A stretch of 64,000 nt of DNA from the NCBI GenBank assembly GCA_963695975.1, contig CAVOIB010000002.1, forward strand, positions 558,001 through 622,000, in the 5' to 3' direction. This DNA is from JBBQVZ01 sp963695975. Its GTDB lineage: Bacteria > Actinomycetota > UBA4738 > HRBIN12. The notes beneath the pieces are model-generated. The model worked only from the letters and a program-made list of their open reading frames with translations. It was not told the origin of the DNA and did no database searches. The translations under genes were made by a program, and so were the position numbers. Below are positions 7,696 to 16,012 of this stretch, piece by piece; position 1 is the first letter of the stretch, and each line of letters begins with the position of its first letter.

Positions 7696-8932
7696 CCGCG
7701 GTGACCTCGTCCCACGCATCCAGCCAAAGCTGGTCGGCCTCGGTGGGGAGCTGGAGGACGAAGAATCCGTCGTCGAAGTTCCGTTTCGTGAGAACCGCGT
7801 CCGGCATGGTCGAGGGGACCACCTCGTCTGCGATCAGCTGCTCCGGCTTGATCGTCTGGAACGGCGGCTGGTAGCCGTTCCACAGGGCGAAGTTCTGGTA
7901 GCCCCAGTGCTTATCCAGGAAGAAGTTCAGGAACTCGTGCGCGAGCCGCGGGTACTGCGATGTGGTCGGGATCACCATGAGATCGTTCCCCATCGCCCCA
8001 TGGAGATCCTGTGGGTACCAGTAGCCGAGCACATCCGTCGGCACGCCCTTCGGGAGGTACCACTGTGCTCCCACCATGTCGCCGGACCATGCCTGGTGGA
8101 CCCAGAACTGGTCCTCGGGCAGCAGGGCATAGGCGCCGTTCACCGTGATCCGCGCGTGGCTGGAGTCGATGCATGCGACGAGGTCGTCCTTGGCCTGTGC
8201 GATCGCGGCGGGGTCACCCGTGTTGACGTCGGTGATCCCGCGCCGGAGCAGGGCCATCGAGATGGCATCGCGGTAGGAGTCGTAGAACCCCGTCTTCCCC
8301 GTGTAGGCGGGATCCCACAAGATGTCGTATCCCTTGTCGGCCACCTCCGCATCGTCGATGTGGTCACGGCGGTACCCGATCCCGGTCGTCCAGATCACGT
8401 ACGGCACCGTGTACAGCCATCCTTGGTCGTAGAAGGGGTTCTGGAACTGGGGCCAGGTGATGGCGTCCAGGTTCGGGATGAGGTCGTGATTCAGCGGAAG
8501 GAGCAGCTTGGCCTCGACGAGGCGAGAGAGGTAATCGACCGTCGGGAAGAACACGTCGGCCGCGATCTGGCTGGTGGATATCTTCGAGATCCCTTCCTCC
8601 ATGTTGAGGAACGTGGTCCACTCAACCTTCACGTCGTATTGGTCCTCGAACGCTCGCAGCACGGACTTCTTCATGTACGCGTCCCAGTTGTAGACCTGGA
8701 GCGTGACGCCCTTCTCGAGCGGCGTGTCCGTCGGGATCGGGTCTTGATAGACGGGCAGCGTCACCGGCGATTCTTGACGGGCGAGGGGCACGAGCTTCGT
8801 GCCGGGAGGCAGTTGACCGGGCTTCGCACAGGCGGCGAGCATCGCGGACAGGGTGGGGGCGGCGACGGCCGCGCCTGCCGCGCGACGGAGGAACGTCCTT
8901 CGGTCGATCGGTTGGTGCCGGCGTGCGTTCAT
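7688..8932 (-). CDS. potD: Spermidine/putrescine-type solute-binding lipoprotein, Tat-exported
   Basis: A protein of 414 residues and the extracytoplasmic receptor of the importer. The N-terminus has a twin-arginine motif (DRRTFLRR) and a hydrophobic stretch ending in a lipobox LAAC, so it is probably exported folded by Tat and lipid-anchored. The mature part has the PotD/PotF layout: LQVYNWDAYMKKSVLRAFE at the start of lobe 1, DVFFPTVDYLSRL in lobe 1, and DLHGAMGNDLMVIPTTSQ in lobe 2. The ATG at 8932 has an AAAGGAGC ribosome binding site 5 bases upstream. It diverges from the amine oxidase gene at 9094, and the 161-base gap must carry both promoters. Confidence 0.9.
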   Translation of the reverse strand: MNARRHQPIDRRTFLRRAAGAAVAAPTLSAMLAACAKPGQLPPGTKLVPLARQESPVTLPVYQDPIPTDTPLEKGVTLQVYNWDAYMKKSVLRAFEDQYDVKVEWTTFLNMEEGISKISTSQIAADVFFPTVDYLSRLVEAKLLLPLNHDLIPNLDAITWPQFQNPFYDQGWLYTVPYVIWTTGIGYRRDHIDDAEVADKGYDILWDPAYTGKTGFYDSYRDAISMALLRRGITDVNTGDPAAIAQAKDDLVACIDSSHARITVNGAYALLPEDQFWVHQAWSGDMVGAQWYLPKGVPTDVLGYWYPQDLHGAMGNDLMVIPTTSQYPRLAHEFLNFFLDKHWGYQNFALWNGYQPPFQTIKPEQLIADEVVPSTMPDAVLTKRNFDDGFFVLQLPTEADQLWLDAWDEVTAGA

Positions 8933-9093
8933 CGGGCTCCTTTCGACCACCGGTCTGCGTCGCGCTGGACCGGCGGTTCAAGCCACTAGGCGGGTGATTA
9001 CCATGCAGGCCCTGGGCTGCGCAAGGTGCGGCGGCGGCCTGCACGAGGTACTTCGCTCACGGGAGGCGAACGGCTCTGTCCGGCGCTCGACGG

Positions 9094-10317
9094 ATGGTGG
9101 TGATCGGAGCGGGTTTCGCGGGGCTCGCGGCTGCCCGCGCACTCGTCGACGCGGGCTGCGACGTCGCGGTCCTGGAGGCCCGCGGCCGTGTCGGTGGGCG
9201 GGTGTGGTCGGTGCGCCTGGCCAACGGCGAGATCGCGGAGATGGGCGCGGAGTGGGTCATGCCCGGCGACACGGAGGTTCGGCGTTGGGCGTCGCGGTTC
9301 GGAGTCGAGCTCATCGAGGCTGGGATCGACTACCGCCGGCGCGAGGCGCGTGGCCAGGGGGCGGCGAGCCTCGACGAACAAGATGCGTTCCTCGCTGCGG
9401 CCGACGACGCCTTCGCCGCGCTCCCCCCGGACGAAGTGGCCGCGCTCACGGTCGGTCGATTCCTAGCTGCCCTCGACGCCCCCGAGGCCGGACGGGCGGC
9501 GGTCACGATGCGCCTACAGGGAACGTGTGCGATCGAGCTCGATCAGCTGGCGTTGCGATCGATGGGCGATCGCGAGCCATTCGCGCCGCCTGCCCCGGCC
9601 ACCTATCACCGGATGGGTCCGGGCAACCAAGCGCTCGCGGACGCGATCGCGGCCTCGCTCCCCGACGTCCGGCCCGATCATCGCGTTCGATCGGTCGCGC
9701 ATGACACGGACGGGGTGATCGTCCGCATCGAAGGTGGAGTCGAGGTGACCGGCGACGCGGCGGTCGTCGCGGTTCCGGCCCGCGTCGCCGCTCGGATCTC
9801 GTACGACCCCTTCCTTCCGGAAGACCTCGCCATCGCGCTCCGCGAGTTGCCGATGGGCGAGGCCACGAAGCTGGCGGTGCCCGTCCAGGATCGGCCCGAA
9901 CCGCGAGCGGTCCAAAGCGCCGAGCTCCCGTTCTGGTCGTGGGTCGCCCTGGGTGACGCAGGGGAGCCCCGGAGTTGCCTGATGTCGTTCGCCGGCTCCG
10001 AACGCGCCCGCGACGGACTCGGGACACGTAGCGGCGAGGTGCGCACGTGGCTCGAGCGCCTGCTCGCGATGCACGGTGACCTGGTGGCCGCGGGCGAATC
10101 GGTCATGAAGCGCTGGGAGGACGATCCGCTCACCCTCGGGGCCTACGCCGCGTGGGACAACCGCTCCTGGGACCGGATGGAGGAGTTCCAGCGAACCGTC
10201 GGCAGGATCGCGTTCGCCGGAGAGCACACGGCTGGCCCCGAACACCACGGCACGATGGAAGGCGCCCTTCGCTCGGGGGTGCGAGCGGCCTCCCAGGTCC
10301 TTCAGCTCATCGGGTGA
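9094..10317 (+). CDS. Flavin-containing amine oxidase family protein
   Basis: A protein of 407 residues of the monoamine/polyamine oxidase superfamily. The FAD-binding GAGFAGLAAA begins at residue 5. EARGRVGGR (about 30-38) is the second diagnostic motif, GAEWV follows it, and the C-terminal FAGEHTA with HGTMEGALRSG closes the FAD site. It should oxidise a primary or secondary amine to the imine with reduction of oxygen or another acceptor. Divergence from the PotBCD genes suggests that imported polyamine is its substrate (inference). The start is very close to the dinucleotide motif, and no earlier ATG or GTG in frame is convincing. Confidence 0.85.
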   Translation: MVVIGAGFAGLAAARALVDAGCDVAVLEARGRVGGRVWSVRLANGEIAEMGAEWVMPGDTEVRRWASRFGVELIEAGIDYRRREARGQGAASLDEQDAFLAAADDAFAALPPDEVAALTVGRFLAALDAPEAGRAAVTMRLQGTCAIELDQLALRSMGDREPFAPPAPATYHRMGPGNQALADAIAASLPDVRPDHRVRSVAHDTDGVIVRIEGGVEVTGDAAVVAVPARVAARISYDPFLPEDLAIALRELPMGEATKLAVPVQDRPEPRAVQSAELPFWSWVALGDAGEPRSCLMSFAGSERARDGLGTRSGEVRTWLERLLAMHGDLVAAGESVMKRWEDDPLTLGAYAAWDNRSWDRMEEFQRTVGRIAFAGEHTAGPEHHGTMEGALRSGVRAASQVLQLIG

Positions 10318-10388
10318 ACCAGCAGACGGCGGCCGCGTCCGAGCCGATACGATGCCCAGCCTGAGCCGCCCACCGAGGGAGGATCACC

Positions 10389-11210
10389 GTGAGCGACGCA
10401 CCAGTGTTGTTGACCGAGGACCTCGGCTCCGTCCGGCGCCTCACCATGAACCGGGAACGAGCCGTGAACGCACTGAACGCGGAGCTGGTGGCCGCGATCT
10501 CTGACGCGATCGCGGCGGCGGGCGCCGACGATGGGGTGTCCGTCGTGATCCTTCGCGGCGCCGGCCGTGCGTTCTGTGCCGGCTACGACCTGAACGAAGA
10601 CGCGGGCGCGGGGCCGCTCGACGCGAAGCATTGGTACGGGGAGCTGAAGCGCTCGACCGAGAAGATGCTCGAGATCTGGGACTGCCCGAAGCCGGTGATC
10701 GCGAGCGTCCACTCATACTGCCTGGCGGGCGGCACGGATCTGATGCTCGCGTGTGATCTCGCGGTCGCCGCCGACGACGCGTTCTTCGGCTACGTCGACG
10801 TGCGATTCGGCTCGGGGGTGGTCTCGATGTTCTTGCCGTGGGTCGTGGGCGTGCGGGCCGCGAAGGAGCTGCTCTTCACCGGGGAGGATCGGATCCCCGC
10901 CGATGAGGCCTTGCGCCTGGGCCTGGTGAATCGCGTGGTGCCGCGGGACGAGCTAGACGCGGCGACCCTCGCTCTGGCCGAGGAGATCGCGAAGAACGAG
11001 CCGTTCGTGATCCAGACCACGAAGCGCGCGGTGAACCGAGCGTTGGACGTCGCCGGGTTCCGGCAGGCGCTGGATGCGAACACCGAGCTGGACAGCCTGA
11101 TCGAAACCGCCGACCTACCGGCGCGCGCCGAGTTCCGTTCGATCACCCAGGAACAGGGACTGAAGAAGGCGATCGAGTGGCGAGACGCGCGGTTCCGCTC
11201 CACGCGATGA
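10389..11210 (+). CDS. Enoyl-CoA hydratase/isomerase family protein
   Basis: A protein of 273 residues with the crotonase fold. The oxyanion-hole segments are RAFCAGYDLNE (about residues 61-71) and SYCLAGGTDLMLACDL (about 104-119). In mitochondrial-type hydratases the two catalytic glutamates sit in GGGCEL and PE; here both positions read Asp (GGTDL and VDVRFG), so a plain hydratase reaction is uncertain. A GAGGGAGGA ribosome binding site precedes the GTG at 10389 and a -10-like TACGAT lies at 10348-10353. The stop overlaps the start of the acyl-CoA ligase gene by 4 bases, so the two are translationally coupled. Confidence 0.85.
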   Translation: MSDAPVLLTEDLGSVRRLTMNRERAVNALNAELVAAISDAIAAAGADDGVSVVILRGAGRAFCAGYDLNEDAGAGPLDAKHWYGELKRSTEKMLEIWDCPKPVIASVHSYCLAGGTDLMLACDLAVAADDAFFGYVDVRFGSGVVSMFLPWVVGVRAAKELLFTGEDRIPADEALRLGLVNRVVPRDELDAATLALAEEIAKNEPFVIQTTKRAVNRALDVAGFRQALDANTELDSLIETADLPARAEFRSITQEQGLKKAIEWRDARFRSTR

Positions 11211-13309
11211 CCGCCTGGGACCTCCGGCCGCTGCTGGCGCCGCGCTCGATCGCGGTGATCGGCGCCTCCGAGTCGCTCGATAGCTGGGCCCCCGAGATCG
11301 AACGCTCACTTCGCCACGTCGGATTCGCCGGCGAGCTCTATCCGGTGAACCCGAAGTACGACGAGGTCTGGGGGCGCCGGTGCCATGAGAGCGTGCTCGG
11401 CCTGCCTCGCGGCGTGGATCTCGCCGTGGTTGTTGTGCCCGCTCGCGTCGTGGTGCGGATGGTCGACGACTGCGGCTCGGCGGGCGTCCGGGGCGTGATG
11501 GTGGTGTCGTCGGGGTTCGCCGAGGCCGGCGATGAAGGACGCGAGCTCCAGACGGAGCTCCGTGACGTCGCCCTCCGCCATCGCCTGCCCGTCCTCGGTC
11601 CGAACGTCGAGGGGTTCGTGAACTACGTGGACCGCGTGGCGGCGTACGGCACCACACCTCCTCCCGATCCGGTCGCCGGGCCGATCAGCGTCATCTCGCA
11701 ATCCGGGACGGTCGCTTGGACGATGAGCCAGATGGCGTCCGACCGCGGCGTAGGGCTGCGGATCATCCTGGGCGTCGGCAACGAGGCCGTGCTCGGGCTC
11801 GGCGATCTGTTCGCGTGGGCCGCGCTCGATCCACACACGAAGGTCGTCTGCTCGTACATCGAGACGATGCGCGACGCGCAGGGGATCGCGGCTGGGCTCG
11901 ACGCGTTGCGGGCCGCGCGCAAGCCGATCCTGGTCTGCGCGCCGCGAGGGAGGAGCGAGGCTGCGCGGAGATCCATCGTGGCGCACACGGGCGCGCTCGC
12001 CGGCGACACGGCGCTCCGCGACGCGTGGCTCCGCGGGCACGGCGCGATCCTGGTCGAGGATCCCGTGGCGATGTTCGAGGCGTCCGTCCTGCTGTCTTCC
12101 GGCCGGAAGCTCCGTTCCGAGGGCGTCGCGGCTGCGCTCCAGTCGGGCGGCGCCTGCACCCTGTTCGCCGAGGCTGCCGGAGCGCAGGGGCTCGACCTGC
12201 CCGAGTTCGCCCCGGCGACCAGGCGGAAGCTGAGGCGGGCGCTGCCGCATTTCGCGTCGCAGAACAACCCGCTCGATGTGACGGGCCAGGCGGCGGTCGA
12301 GACCGACTTGTTCTGCGATGCCCTCGAGGCGCTCGCACACGACCCGTCGGTCGGGTTCATCGCGTTCGACGCGTTCCCTCCGAGGTTGGAGGGCGAAGGT
12401 GTGTGGGCCGAGCCGGTGCTGAGAACCGTCCGTGCCCTCCGCAAGGAAACCGGCGTCGCGTTCGCGTCGGTGGCGATGAGCGCGCTTGCATACACCCCGT
12501 CGGCGAAGCTGTTCGTCCAGAGGGCGCAGCTGCCGTTCCTGCAGGGGCACCGCGCTGCGGCGGGGGCGATCCGCGCGCTCGTCGACCTCCAGGGTACTCG
12601 CCGTCGAGCGCTGCCCGACCTTCCCGCGCATCCGAATCGAGCGAAGGCGGTCCGGCTGTTACGGGGCATGTCCGGACCGCTCGACGAGGCGCAGGGCGCG
12701 CGGCTCCTCGAGCTGTACGGGGTCCGCCGGCCTGCCGAGCGGACCGTCGCGACACCGGTCGCGGCCGCCGACGTGGCGCGGGCGGTGGGCTTCCCTGTGG
12801 CCGTCAAGGCGCTCGCCCCGGAGCTGCCGCACAAGGCGAAGCTCGGCGGGGTTCGGCTCGGTCTGGCGAACCCGACGGACGTCGAGATCGCCGCCGCGGA
12901 GGTCCTCGCGGCGGCACGCCGTGGGGGTGCGGCCCACCCTCGCGTATTGGTGCAGCGGATGGCATCCGGGGTGGAGGTGCTCGTCGGCGCGGTCGTCGAC
13001 GACGCGTTCGGCGCCTGCATCACGATGCGCGCGGGAGGCGCGCTCGCCGAAGCGGGCGAGGCCGAGTTCGTGGCTGCGCCCCTTACCCCCGCACAGGCGC
13101 TCTCCTTCGTCCGATCGCAGGCGGCCCGCTGCGGGCTCTCCGAAGGGCATCACGATCTCCGCGCCGCGGCGAGCGCCGTCGCCGGGATCGCGCGTGCCGC
13201 CCACGAGCTGCGAGATCGGCTGGCGTCGCTCGAGGCGAACCCCCTGCTGGTCTCCGAGCGCGGCGCGCTCGCCGTGGACGCGCTCGCCGAGGCCAGGCCC
13301 CCCGCGTGA
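11207..13309 (+). CDS. Acetate--CoA ligase family protein (NDP-forming, fused alpha-beta)
   Basis: A protein of 700 residues. Domain order is: CoA-binding Rossmann domain (RSIAVIGASES near residue 18), succinyl-CoA-ligase-like flavodoxin domains (VISQSGTVAWTMSQMA), a predicted phosphohistidine loop VAHTGALAGDT, and a C-terminal ATP-grasp domain (FPVAVKALAPELPHKAKLGGV). Such enzymes interconvert an acyl-CoA and the free acid while making or using ATP or GTP. The ATG at 11207 overlaps the hydratase stop (ATGA). The pairing with a crotonase suggests that the hydratase product is released as acid with energy gain, or activated at entry. A paralogue lies at 44392. Confidence 0.85.
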   Translation: MTAWDLRPLLAPRSIAVIGASESLDSWAPEIERSLRHVGFAGELYPVNPKYDEVWGRRCHESVLGLPRGVDLAVVVVPARVVVRMVDDCGSAGVRGVMVVSSGFAEAGDEGRELQTELRDVALRHRLPVLGPNVEGFVNYVDRVAAYGTTPPPDPVAGPISVISQSGTVAWTMSQMASDRGVGLRIILGVGNEAVLGLGDLFAWAALDPHTKVVCSYIETMRDAQGIAAGLDALRAARKPILVCAPRGRSEAARRSIVAHTGALAGDTALRDAWLRGHGAILVEDPVAMFEASVLLSSGRKLRSEGVAAALQSGGACTLFAEAAGAQGLDLPEFAPATRRKLRRALPHFASQNNPLDVTGQAAVETDLFCDALEALAHDPSVGFIAFDAFPPRLEGEGVWAEPVLRTVRALRKETGVAFASVAMSALAYTPSAKLFVQRAQLPFLQGHRAAAGAIRALVDLQGTRRRALPDLPAHPNRAKAVRLLRGMSGPLDEAQGARLLELYGVRRPAERTVATPVAAADVARAVGFPVAVKALAPELPHKAKLGGVRLGLANPTDVEIAAAEVLAAARRGGAAHPRVLVQRMASGVEVLVGAVVDDAFGACITMRAGGALAEAGEAEFVAAPLTPAQALSFVRSQAARCGLSEGHHDLRAAASAVAGIARAAHELRDRLASLEANPLLVSERGALAVDALAEARPPA

Positions 13310-14160
13310 TCTTCGGGTTGGTCGCGGCCCTCGGCTTCGGCCTGGCCGACTTCGAAGGCGCGATCGCGGGCCGCCGCATCGGGAGCCTCTGGACGGTGAT
13401 CCTCGGCCAGACGCTCTCGGCGGCCGTGATGACGGTCGTCTTCATCGGGTCCGGGGCGTCGCTCGCCGTCCTCGGGCCGCTCGTGTGGTTCATCGTGCTG
13501 AACGGGATCTGCGTCGCGACGGCGTACCAGACCCACTACCGGGCGCTCGAGCTGGGGCCGGTCGCCGTCGTGTCGCCGATCGGTTCAGCGTACGCCGTGA
13601 TCGGCGTCCTGCTCGCGGTCGTCTTCTTGGGGGAACGTCCGGGACCCGTCGCGCTGGTGGGGACGGGCGTGACGGTGCTCGGTGTCGCGCTCGTCTCAAC
13701 AGATCTGCGCGAGCTGCGAGCCGGCATCGGGGGTGTCGCGCGTGGGGTGCCCTGGGCCCTGGTCTCGACGGTCACGTTCGGCGTTGCCGGGTTCCTGCTT
13801 GGCTATCTCTCACAGCAGGCGGGATGGGTGGCGGGCCTCTGGGCGTCGCGCATGGCGCAGGTCATCTGCTACATCCCGCTCGCATTCATGGCCCGGTCCC
13901 ACCTCCCGCGGATCCGGGACCGGCGTGGCCTGTGGTTCGCGCTCACCGCCGCGATCGCCGACCTGGTAGGCGTCATCGGGCTGTCGGTCGGCTCCGAACG
14001 GGGATTCGTCTCGATCACGCTGGCGGCGAGCGCCGTGTTCCCGCTCGTCGCGGTCGTGCTCGCGTTCCTGATCCTGCACGAGCGCTTGGTGGCCAACCAG
14101 TTCGCGGGGATCGCGCTGGTCGTGTGCGGCCTGCTGATGCTCGGGTTCGGTTCAACCTAG
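13306..14160 (+). CDS. EamA/DMT-superfamily permease
   Basis: A protein of 284 residues with about ten hydrophobic helices arranged as two EamA repeats. The first repeat ends with RALELGPVAVVSPIGSAYAVIGVLLAV... and the second with GFVSITLAASAVFPLV followed by LHERL, the usual DMT signature positions. The GTG start overlaps the ligase stop by 4 bases (GTGA), so it is the third gene of the hydratase-ligase-permease operon. It is likely to export or import the metabolite handled by those enzymes. The TAG stop is embedded in a hairpin (14158-14174). Confidence 0.82.
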   Translation: MIFGLVAALGFGLADFEGAIAGRRIGSLWTVILGQTLSAAVMTVVFIGSGASLAVLGPLVWFIVLNGICVATAYQTHYRALELGPVAVVSPIGSAYAVIGVLLAVVFLGERPGPVALVGTGVTVLGVALVSTDLRELRAGIGGVARGVPWALVSTVTFGVAGFLLGYLSQQAGWVAGLWASRMAQVICYIPLAFMARSHLPRIRDRRGLWFALTAAIADLVGVIGLSVGSERGFVSITLAASAVFPLVAVVLAFLILHERLVANQFAGIALVVCGLLMLGFGST

Positions 14161-14174
14161 TCTATACCAGACTA
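14158..14174. terminator. Stop-codon-embedded hairpin between convergent genes
   Basis: TAGTCT (14158-14163) and AGACTA (14169-14174) form a 6-base-pair stem with the 5-base loop ATACC. The first three stem bases are the TAG stop of the DMT permease gene. The hairpin also covers the last codon of the convergent GMC oxidoreductase gene, so it could terminate both strands. The same stem with a different loop occurs at 46856-46872. No T-tract follows. Confidence 0.5.
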
Positions 14175-15878
14175 CTGGTCAGGGTTGGTCTTCGCCTTCG
14201 GCGTCGGACGCCTGCGCGGTCTGGGCTTCGCGTGACGGTAGAACTCGACCTTCTCCGGCGGCAGCGGCGTGTTGCCCAGGATGAGGTCGGCGGCCTTCTC
14301 CGCCGTCATCATCACCGGTGCGTAGATGTTGCCGTTCGTGACGTATGGCATCACCGACGCATCGACCACGCGCAATCCATCGAGGCCGTGGACCTTCATC
14401 GTGAGAGGGTCGACCACGGAGAGGTCGTCGATACCCATCCGCGCGGTGCAGGACGGATGCAGCGCCGTCTCGCCGTCCTTCGCGACCCATTGCAGGATCT
14501 CCTCGTCGGAAGACACGCTCGGCCCCGGGGAGAGCTCGCCGGCGTTGAAGGGGTCGAACGCGGGCTGCGAGAGGATCCTGCGCGCGACGTGGATGGCCTC
14601 CACCCATTCGCGACGATCCTGGTCGGTCGAGAGGTAGTTGAAACGGAGCGCCGGGTGCCGGACGGGATCGGCGCTCGTGATCTTGATCGAGCCGCGTGCA
14701 TCGGAATACATAGGGCCGATGTGCACCTGGTAGCCGTGGTCGCCGGCCGGCGCCGACCCGTCGTAGCGGATCGCGATCGGCAGGAAGTGGAACATCAGGT
14801 TCGGGTACGCCACGTCCTCGTTGCTCCGCGCGAACCCGCCCGCCTCGAAGTGGTTCGTCGCCCCGAGGCCCGACCGGAGGAACAACCACTGAGCGCCGAT
14901 GAACGGGCGGCGCCACATCTTCATCCCGGGGGCGACCGACACCGGAAGCTTGCACGCGTGCTGGACATAGACCTCGAGATGATCCTGGAGGTGCTCTCCC
15001 ACGCCGGGGAGGTCCTGGACGACGTCGACGCCCACCGCCTGCAGCTCATCGGCGTTGCCGACTCCGGAGAGCTGCAGCAGCTGCGGTGAGTTGATCGCGC
15101 CGCCACATAGCACGACCTCGCCGCCCATCGCGCGCTCGATCCCTCCGCGACCTTTGCGGTACTCGACTCCGACCGCCCGGTTCCCCTCGAACAGGATCCT
15201 CGTCACGAACGCGCGGGTTTCGATGTCGAGGTTCGGCCGAGACGTCACTGGGTGCAGGTACGCCCGCGCCGCGGAGAGGCGGCGCCCGTTGCGGATGTTC
15301 CGGTCGAACGGCGCGAAGCCCTCCTGCCGGTAGCCGTTCACGTCGTCGGTGAGCGAGTAACCCGCCTGCTGAACCGCCTCGAAGAACGCGCCGAACAATG
15401 GGCTCTTCGCGGGACCTCGCTCGAGGACGAGCGGGCCGGCGTGGCCGCGGAACGGATCGCCGATGCTCGCGGCGAGACAGGATTCCATCCGCTTGAAGTA
15501 GGGGAGGCAATGCGCGTAGTCCCAGGTCTCCATCCCCGGGTCGGCGCCCCAGCGCTCGTAGTCCATCGGGTTGCCGCGCTGGAAGATCATCCCGTTGATG
15601 CTGCTGGATCCGCCGAGCACCTTGCCGCGGGCATGGTAGATCCTGCGACCGTTCATGAACGGCTCGGGCTCCGACTCGTACTTCCAGTCGTAGAACCGGC
15701 TGCCGATCGGGAACGCGAGCGCCGCCGGCATATGGATGAAGACATCCCAGAGGTAGTCCGGGCGACCCGCCTCCACGACCAGCACCTGGTTCGTGGGATC
15801 GGCGGAGAGGCGGTTGCCCAGAGCGCTTCCCGCGGATCCGCCGCCGACGATCACGAAGTCATACCCGGCCGGTGCCAT
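14172..15878 (-). CDS. betA: GMC oxidoreductase, choline dehydrogenase-like
   Basis: A protein of 568 residues of the glucose-methanol-choline oxidoreductase family. FAD is bound by DFVIVGGGSAGSALGNRLS at the N-terminus, GGSSSINGMIFQRGNPMDYERW is the first GMC signature, and GGAINSPQLLQLSGVG the second. The C-terminal ALHPSCTARMG carries the catalytic His, as in BetA (HPSC with a few differences), followed by VVDASVMPYVTNGNIYAP. It should oxidise choline to betaine aldehyde and possibly on to betaine. The ATG at 15878 fits the family N-terminus; the open frame to 16025 is not used. Divergence from the glycine-betaine importer supports a choline/betaine role. The gene symbol is tentative. Confidence 0.8.
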   Translation of the reverse strand: MAPAGYDFVIVGGGSAGSALGNRLSADPTNQVLVVEAGRPDYLWDVFIHMPAALAFPIGSRFYDWKYESEPEPFMNGRRIYHARGKVLGGSSSINGMIFQRGNPMDYERWGADPGMETWDYAHCLPYFKRMESCLAASIGDPFRGHAGPLVLERGPAKSPLFGAFFEAVQQAGYSLTDDVNGYRQEGFAPFDRNIRNGRRLSAARAYLHPVTSRPNLDIETRAFVTRILFEGNRAVGVEYRKGRGGIERAMGGEVVLCGGAINSPQLLQLSGVGNADELQAVGVDVVQDLPGVGEHLQDHLEVYVQHACKLPVSVAPGMKMWRRPFIGAQWLFLRSGLGATNHFEAGGFARSNEDVAYPNLMFHFLPIAIRYDGSAPAGDHGYQVHIGPMYSDARGSIKITSADPVRHPALRFNYLSTDQDRREWVEAIHVARRILSQPAFDPFNAGELSPGPSVSSDEEILQWVAKDGETALHPSCTARMGIDDLSVVDPLTMKVHGLDGLRVVDASVMPYVTNGNIYAPVMMTAEKAADLILGNTPLPPEKVEFYRHAKPRPRRRPTPKAKTNPDQ

Positions 15879-15944
15879 GCGTTGGGATTGTGCCTGAGTC
15901 GGGCGTTCCCTGCACGACCAGGTGCCCTCGTCGCAAGCGCCACC

Positions 15945-15974
15945 TTGCGTGAGAACGGTCGTTCGCCTCAGTAT
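15945..15974 (+). promoter_or_regulatory. Promoter with palindromic operator before the betaine importer
   Basis: TTGCGT (15945-15950) and CAGTAT (15969-15974) are 18 bases apart. The perfect palindrome GAACG-GT-CGTTC (15953-15964) sits in the spacer, the classical place for a repressor. It lies in the 134-base gap between the divergent choline-dehydrogenase-like gene and the betaine importer operon, so one regulator could control both. The core GAACGnnCGTTC recurs at 34113-34130. A TetR/BetI-type regulator is the likely class. Confidence 0.45.
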
Positions 15975-16012
15975 GTCCGTCTGACACTCGCATCGAGGGG
16001 GGCCGGAGCCCG

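Noticed and set aside
9003..9093. Small open frame starting MQALGCARCGG in the potD/amine oxidase gap
   Set aside because: No ribosome binding site, it runs out of frame into the oxidase gene, and the gap is needed for divergent promoters.
12486..15089. 867-codon plus-strand frame spanning three genes
   Set aside because: It runs out of frame through the ligase, the DMT permease and the opposite strand of the GMC gene, all well supported. No start site or domain is visible.
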